From contig BCIJ01000001.1 in NCBI GenBank assembly GCA_001599935.1, forward strand, positions 126,277 through 190,276: 64,000 nt of DNA, written 5' to 3'. Below, in pieces: positions 57,998 to 64,000 of the stretch. Numbering within the stretch: position 1 is the first letter of the stretch; each line of letters starts with the position of its first letter. A program made the translations under genes and the position numbers. The notes under the pieces are model-generated. The model did not search any database. It saw only the letters and a program-made list of their open reading frames with translations, and was not told the origin of the DNA. Origin of the DNA: Holtermannia corniformis. Lineage: Eukaryota; Basidiomycota; Tremellomycetes; Holtermanniales.

Positions 57998-58087
57998 ACT
58001 GGCGATCAAAGGTGACGACTCTGCCAACGGAATAAGCAAGCTTACACCGCGCCGTCAGTGGAAACTGCTCTCTCCACGCATTTCATC

Positions 58088-58558
58088 TTATGTACAGCGG
58101 AAACGATTCCGCTCCTGCATCCAAAGTTTGATGATACTGTTCTTGGGCGTCAGAGAGGTTGCCACGCACGTGCGTGTTGTCAGGGCAAATGTGAAGATGG
58201 ACTGGGAGTAGTACCTCGCCATATTCTGACGTTCGTCCTTGCGGATTGGGCCGAAGTACTGACCAGCTTTACGGCGAAGCCTCTCGGTCCCGGAGAACCG
58301 GAGCTTCCAGTTGTCGTGTGGCGTGGCACGAAAGACTGGGTTGGACTCCAAAGCCTGCTTCGCGTCCTCAATCATGAGTGGTGCCCATTCGAGGCGGATG
58401 TCTTCGGCGCGACGACCCGCTGCAGTTGCCAGTTGAATAGGTTCGGTCGGCTTCATGAACTTGTGGACTACGTCTCTCTACGTGTAGTCGACAGCCGACT
58501 CCAGCCAGTCTACTCGGGAGAGCGGAGCTGCGATCGGCGGCGGCTTCTCGTCCGTCAT
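58088..58558 (-). pseudogene. Broken copy B of the 57-60 kb tandem family
   Basis: An N-terminal fragment. Translation from the ATG at 58558 gives MTDEKPPPIAAPLSRVDWLE, matching the start of copy A, but reaches TAG at 58478-58480 in DYT-stop-RDVV, where copy A has DYTYSSVV. Beyond the stop the frame stays open and homologous: LATAAGRRAEDIRLEWAPLM (copy A: LAPSAVRRADAIRVRWSPNM), KQALESNPVFRAT (KQAMEFNPAYRAT) and ERQNMARYYSQSIF (ERENMARYYCNTIF). Similarity fades near 58130 and the frame stops at 58088. The central and C-terminal parts are absent; copy C begins about 90 nt further. Best read as a truncated pseudogene. Confidence 0.75.
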
Positions 58559-58747
58559 GTCTCTGCAAGTTGTGATACATACCGTAAGTGATCTGATAGT
58601 AGTGGCGAAAGATTGTTGTGAGTGATGAGATGAGAGCGTAGATTAGGAAAGTCCACGACTTGCTACACCGAATCGCACTGTACATTGCGCCGTGTCTTAC
58701 CCAAGATCATGACACCTATCATTACACCGCTGCTCACGCGGTTCTCT

Positions 58748-59925
58748 TCACTTAGCCGCGGACCGACGACGCCCTTCCATAACCTGCTCCACAGCCGCGA
58801 ACACTTCCTCTTCGAATGATTTACTCGGTCTCGCGAGCGCGGATTGCAGTACGTCTAGCTGGCGCCGCTGCTTCCTCGTCAGCAGCCGATGTTTGGCTCG
58901 ATTGACTTTGTCGACCACAAGGGACCTCAGGTGGATTTTGCAGTGAGCCCATACGCGCGTGGTAGCGGCCGCGGCGACAACGTAAACGAATGAGTCAAAC
59001 ATGCCGATCGCGTTGGAGGGGGTGGCACGGGCTGGAATGGCAGGGGAGAGTGAGAGAATGTTGTCGTGCAGGAAAACGTAGGTAACAGATGTCGGAGAGT
59101 AGATAGCTCCATAGTCGATGTGATTGTCGAGCAGACTGACAGCCACCTGAACCTTGTCAGCCCCGGTAATGGTGCCAAATTCAAGTAACTTGCCCGGCGC
59201 AAAAAGCTCCTCATCTTCATCATCGCTTCCGTACCATCCGCTCTGACCGCTGAGCCTGCGGTGGGTTCCTTGAGACTTTCTTCTGAGAGTCTCGAACCGC
59301 TCAACGCAATCTGTTGCAGCGCATTTTGCGCAAGAGACGACTCGAAGAAAATGCCGAGCAGGTATGGTGCTTCGGTGTCGCTCAGACGACGATCAACGCA
59401 CAGATAAGGCGCTACCGGGATCACCCAGTCAGGGATCGGCGTCTTCGTGGGATCGCGAGGGTGCTTGGGAAGTTTGCCCAAGCCGAACCCGTCCAACAGG
59501 CATTGATCGTCCGTGATCGGAATGCCGAGCTTTGAGAGCGTCATTAGATGATATTTGAAGATGGTGTTGCAGTAGTAGCGCGCCATATTTTCGCGCTCTT
59601 TGTTGCTCCGTCGATAAAACGCGATGCCGGACTGACGTCTCTCGTCTTCCGACAATGCCCGTGCGTTTGACCAGCTCGGCTTGACCGTCGCCCGGTAGGC
59701 CGGGTTGAACTCCATGGCCTGTTTGGCCGACTTGATCATGTTTGGTGACCATCTCACTCGGATCGCGTCGGCACGGCGCACGGCCGACGGAGCGAGATGG
59801 ACGTCGTCGGCGGCGGTGGCCATGTTCTTGGGCACGACAGACGAGTAAGTGTAGTCCGCGGCTCTGTCTAGCCAGTCCGCCAGAGAGATCGGCTCTTCTC
59901 TTGGCGATTGCGTGTCAACGGTCAT
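58748..59925 (-). CDS. Unrecognised protein, intact copy A of a tandem family
   Basis: Two exons (59925-59339 and 59282-58748) give 373 residues with consistent phase. I do not recognise a domain. The N-terminal half is rich in charged helices: LADWLDRAADYTYSS, RWSPNMIKSAKQAMEFNPAY, KERENMARYYCNTIFKYHLM. The middle has PIPDWVIPVAPYLCVDRRLS. The C-terminal half reads WYGSDDEDEELFAPG, LLDNHIDYGAIYSPTSVTYV, then a hydrophobic VYVVAAAATTRVW and a basic helical tail. No signal peptide; a single membrane helix is doubtful. The intron has a poor donor (GTCTCT) and no clear branch site, so a frameshift instead of an intron is possible. Conservation of the C-terminal half in copy C supports the second reading frame. 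Function unknown. Confidence 0.65.
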
Positions 59926-60304
59926 GCTGATGGCTTACTCTGTGCACTGGCTTGGTCAACGCGGCGACATGATCGTGGTCGACGCACCAAAGAGGTGGAG
60001 CTCTGGCTACAGGTGAGCTTGCAGCACTCAGTCATCATCCTACCGACGCGTTCTGTTCCAGGCTGTGTCGGAATCATTCTCCCTTGATACACCCTTGCTA
60101 TCAGCCTTGGACGCGCATGTCTATTACCCAGCGTGCCGCAACGGCAATCTCATCCAGGTCTACGCGGGCGATGTGGCGGCAAATGACGAGTACCGAGCTG
60201 CATCAGGCATGGAGAGACGAACCTCTTCACCCGTCGGACATCCGAGCACCGGCAGCCAATCCTCCGACTCAAACACGCTCTGCTACAGCTTGCCAACCAG
60301 CACC
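59926..60304. other. Bidirectional promoter region
   Basis: 379 nt between copy A and SMC1. An open frame in phase with SMC1 runs from 60065, but family members begin at the [12 protein letters not shown] Met, so it is treated as leader sequence. No other feature. Confidence 0.4.
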
Positions 60305-63300
60305 ATGCCACTCCGCCGTCTCGAGTTATGCGACTTCAAGTCGTATCGTGGCACGCAGGTGAGCTACATCCGTCCCGTGCTGACCTTTGATCTTATGACC
60401 ATGTAGGTGATCGACTTTGGCACGTCGCCATTCGCGTGCGTCATCGGCCCCAATGGCTCGGGCAAGTCCAACTTGATGGATGCCATTTCATTCGTGCTGG
60501 GCGTAAAGTCGGCTCAGCTACGATCCACGCAACTCAAGGATCTCGTGTACCGAGGGCGCAAGCTGGCGGCGACGGGTCGGAAGCAGAAAGCTGATGACGC
60601 TATGGACGTTGACGACGAAGAGGAGGACGAGGACTCGAACGACGCAAAGACGGCGTGGGTCATGGCCGTCTATGAGGATGAAGAGGGAAAGGAGTACAGG
60701 TTCAAGCGGATGTCAGTCATGCCCGCGCGCGGTAGATCAAGCTGACATCAGCTAGCATCTTGACTAGCGGCTCTGCAACGTACCAGCTCAACGGCAAACC
60801 CGTGAGCTGGGCAGTGTACAACCAGACACTCGAGCAGCACAACATTCTCGTCAAAGCCAAAAACTTTCTCGTATTCCAGGGCGATGTCGAGCAGATTGCG
60901 AGCCAAAGCTCGAAAGACCTCGCCAAGCTCGTCGACCAAATCAGCGGGTGAGTGCAGCTCGGGTACCACGTCATCTCGAGCTGACATGTCAATGCAGCTC
61001 CGCCGATCTCGCGACAGAGTACAACACTGCCAAGGCGAACCAAGACAAGGCGCAAGAGCTCGCAACGTCCAATTTCTCCAAAAAGCGTTCGATTGCCAGT
61101 GACTTGAAGCAAGTCAAGGAGCAGAAGGAGGAAGTCGGGCGCTGGGAAACATTGCGAGAGCAGCGGGTGCGTCCACTTTGCATCCTCTCGTGCCTTGCTG
61201 ATCGCAACCTACAGGACGAGCTCATCGTCCAACGTCTGCTGTGGAAGCTCTTCCATATCTCCAACTCGATCGACGATACCGTCAAAAAGGTTGGGTCAAG
61301 GAGCGACAACCTCAAGGCGCTGCGCAAGGAAGTCAAGGTGCATGACAAGCGGTTGGACGAGAAGCGCAAGGCGCAGAGTGCAGCCAAGCTCGAGGTCAAG
61401 AAGGCGCAGGCGGCTTTGAACAAGGCTGAGAAGGCGTTGGAGGACAAGGTTGGTTTTGGTCTAGCTTGGTCATCATAAAGACCGCTGACGACTCCACGTC
61501 AGAAACCCGAGCTGCTGGCGCTCGATACGCAGATTGCTCATTCGAAGAAGAAGAGTGCCAACGCAACCTCTCTGATCGAACGAGTACGCAAGGACGAGAA
61601 AAGGCAGGCCGAGAGTCTGGCAACACTGCAAGCCGCACTACAGGACGCTCAGAAGCGCTCGGATGAAGCAGCCGAGAGACAGCGTAAAGCCAGTCAGAAG
61701 AAGGGCGTGTCGCTCAATGCTGCGGATCTCGCCGAGTATCGCAAGCTGTGAGTGCAAGGTTTGAGCGGCGACAAGACGTGGCTGACGCACCGATCAGGCG
61801 ATCGGAGGCCGACGTCTTGGCAGTAGACGAGCGTTCCAAGCTTGAGGCTTTGCGGAGGGAGCAGAAGACGGCCAAGAACGCAGTGGCCGCGGCGAGGGAT
61901 AAGCTCGAGGTGTTTGAGCGGCAGCGAGCCAAGCTGCTCTCGCAGACGACCGAGCTAGAGGAGCGCAACGTCACTGTCAGTGCTGCGACCAAACACCTTT
62001 TCAGGGCGTAGCTGACAGTAACAGTGGACGGCCAAGGTCGCTTCTCTGAACGCAGAGAAAGCCGCAGCCAAGAAGGATCTGGAGCAGGTCCAAACGGAGC
62101 GCTCTCGGATTCAGTCAGTCATGCTACGTCACGCAGAATATCCTGCTGATGGCCTACTTTAGCCAGCAAGAGACCGAAGTCAATGAGAAATTGCAAGGCG
62201 TTCTCAACATGATCTTGCAAGCTGGTGTCGATAAGCGTGAATCGGATCGCGAGGTCAAGCTCAAAGAGACGCTAGCGAATCTCAAGCGTGTCTATCCCGG
62301 TATGTCCTCCTGGTCTTCACCTATAGGAGCGCTGCTCAAAACCTCTAGGCGTCCATGGCCGAGTCGTAGACCTCTGCAAGCCAACGGCACACAAGTATGA
62401 GTTGGCGGTCACGACGGTTCTCGGCCGCAACTTGGACGCTGTCGTTGTCGACCACGAAAAGACGGCCATCGAGTGCATCGAAGTACGTTCAAGCGCGAGG
62501 TGCGAGATGAAACAGACTGACGTCCGATAGTTCATGCGCCATCAACGAGCTGGTCAGGCGACTTTCATCCCGCTCGACACTATCAAGGTCAAGCCCGTGC
62601 AAGAAAAGTACCGCAACTATGCAAAGGGCGCACGCCTTGCCATCGACGTGATTCAGTGCGATACGACAGTGACACGCGCGATTCAGTATGCGTGCGGGAG
62701 CTCATTGGTGTGCGACTCGATGGACGTTGCGCGCTATGTCTGCTACGAAAAGGGTCAGGAGGTCAAGGGTTAGTCTTTAGGTGACTAATGCGGTATCTAC
62801 GACTGACGCTCTCGCAGCCGTCACGCTCGAGGGTACCGTCATCCACAAGTCGGGTCTCATCACGGGTGGTCAAGGATCGGGCTCAAGTCGGCAGTTTGGC
62901 GAGACTGAAATGACCAGTCAGTACCGCACTCCGGGTTGTGTCTGTTCCTCACACCAGTCAGACTTGTATCGATCCAGGGACAAGTACGCGAACGAGCTCA
63001 AGGAGCTTGGCAAGAACAAGCCAAACTCCAAAGTCGACGAGCAGTACATGCACCTGCTCGCCCGTCTCGATGCCGAGCTGCAGATGGCTCGGGATGATCT
63101 TGTACGTTTTTGGATACGGAGCTACTGCGTGCCGCGCTGACTGATCATCAGGATGCGACACGGCTGAGGCTACAGAGCGACCAAAAGGAGCTCAAGCACG
63201 TCGAGGGCGAAATCAAGAAGATCACTCCGGATCTCGAAAAGGTTCGTCACTCCAGTTCGATGCCAGTCATTGGCTGACAAACATTCTAGCGATCGACGAA

Positions 63301-64000
63301 GATTGCCGAGCAGACTGATGAAAGCGACGAGCTCGCCAAGACCGTGTACGCGGCAGAGGACAAGGTGTTCTCGGCATTCTGCAAGCGGATCAAGGTCGCC
63401 GATATCCGCGAATACGAGGATGTCCAGCTCCGCGCGGCCGAGGAGGAAAGTGAGGCGCGGGTGAAGTTTGATACGCAGATTGCGCGCTTGACCCATCAGT
63501 GAGTGAATGTTGTGGTGTGGATTCTTCCCGCTGATGCTTGAGAAAGATCTACCTTTGAAGCCGAGCAGCTCAAGGGCACGCGCGACCGTGTCGAAAGCCT
63601 GGACAAGACGATCAGGACCGAGAAGGAGAGCTTTGCGCAACTCAAAGCAGACAAGAGCGCGCTGGAGGAGGAACTGCAGCTCATGGAAGACGATATCAAG
63701 GAGCTCGAAGGCAAGCTTGACGAGGTTAACGAGACGTACCGTGAGGCTAGCAAGGCGCTCGACGAGGCCAAGGCGGCAGCGGCCAAGGCGCAGCAGGCTC
63801 TTGACAAGGTCCTGCGGGAAATCGCTTCATGGGTAGGTTTGCTTACAAGTCGTTGCGCGATGCTGACTTGGCCCAGAATGACGAGATCGAAAAATTGAAC
63901 GCTGAGCGACATGGGCTGTATCGCCGCTGCAAGCTGGAGGACATTGATCTGCCTCTTCTCCGCGGCTCGCTTGCCAAAGTGCCGCTTGAGGAGGTGCGTG
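60305..64000 (+). CDS. SMC1: Cohesin subunit SMC1, 3' end beyond window
   Basis: At least 15 exons. The start [18 protein letters not shown] is the usual SMC1 N-terminus; the Walker A follows after the first intron: [20 protein letters not shown]. Then [13 protein letters not shown], an acidic loop ([15 protein letters not shown]), [40 protein letters not shown] and [11 protein letters not shown] long coiled coil follows. The hinge begins [20 protein letters not shown] and includes [20 protein letters not shown] and [20 protein letters not shown]. The second coiled coil runs to the right edge. The signature (LSGG), Walker B and D-loop lie beyond the window. Smc1 pairs with Smc3 and kleisin in the cohesin ring that holds sister chromatids. 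Introns are about 45-55 nt. Confidence 0.96.

Noticed and set aside
60065..60304. Longer SMC1 N-terminus of 80 residues
   Set aside because: SMC1 proteins start directly before the RLEL-x-FKSYRG motif; the extension has no family support and is probably leader.

Overview
This window is nuclear DNA from a fungus, almost certainly a basidiomycete with a compact genome. Nearly every gene is interrupted by short introns (mostly 43-60 nt) with GT donors, a CTGAC- or CTGAT-like branch site close to the acceptor, and AG acceptors. Neighbouring genes are often less than 150 nt apart, and the gene content is fungal: an ENA-type P-ATPase, SUR2, SOG2, DUG3, a Zn2Cys6 factor and a NOL11/Utp8-like protein. 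I cannot name the species from sequence alone; a compact Pucciniomycotina yeast is a reasonable guess. I see no plasmid, phage, CRISPR, tRNA, rRNA or intact transposon.

Layout. 1-5.1 kb: a 3'-5' exonuclease cut by the left edge and a Zn2Cys6 transcription factor, both on minus. 6.3-19.8 kb: a disordered protein, a 17-exon ENA-type Na+/K+ ATPase, WBP11, a PQ-loop membrane protein, the sphinganine C4-hydroxylase SUR2 and the nucleolar protein RRP17/NOL12. 19.8-22.1 kb: a gene-poor stretch with two small related cysteine-containing ORFs. 22.2-39.4 kb: a LAT amino-acid permease, OST1, NADP-isocitrate dehydrogenase, SDHAF3, SOG2, a NOL11/Utp8-like protein, a Sec14-like protein and an ATF/CREB-type bZIP factor. 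39.4-44 kb: an accessory block with a 2.2 kb stretch holding no convincing gene but carrying decayed repeats, an orphan small acidic protein and a tandem pair of BTB genes, the second ended early by an in-frame stop. 44.3-56.8 kb: RPL10, NDUFAF7, a protein kinase, Tudor-SN (SND1), DUG3 and the farnesyltransferase alpha subunit. 57.3-59.9 kb: three tandem copies of an unrecognised gene, one apparently intact and two broken. 60.3 kb to the end: SMC1, cut by the right edge.

Most genes are housekeeping: cohesin, ribosome biogenesis, splicing, N-glycosylation, prenylation, glutathione turnover, mitochondrial complex I and II assembly, sphingolipid synthesis and ion export. They form no single pathway. 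The unusual content lies in the lineage-specific local duplications (small cysteine ORFs, BTB pair, 57-60 kb family), which show duplication followed by decay, and in very short exons: 4 nt in the Zn2Cys6 factor, 19 nt in RPL10, 24 nt in ENA and 12 nt coding in DUG3.

Exon boundaries were worked out by hand from splice signals and reading-frame continuity. Those of ENA, SUR2, RPL10, the BTB genes, the 6.3 kb gene and the intact 59 kb copy were checked for phase across the whole CDS.
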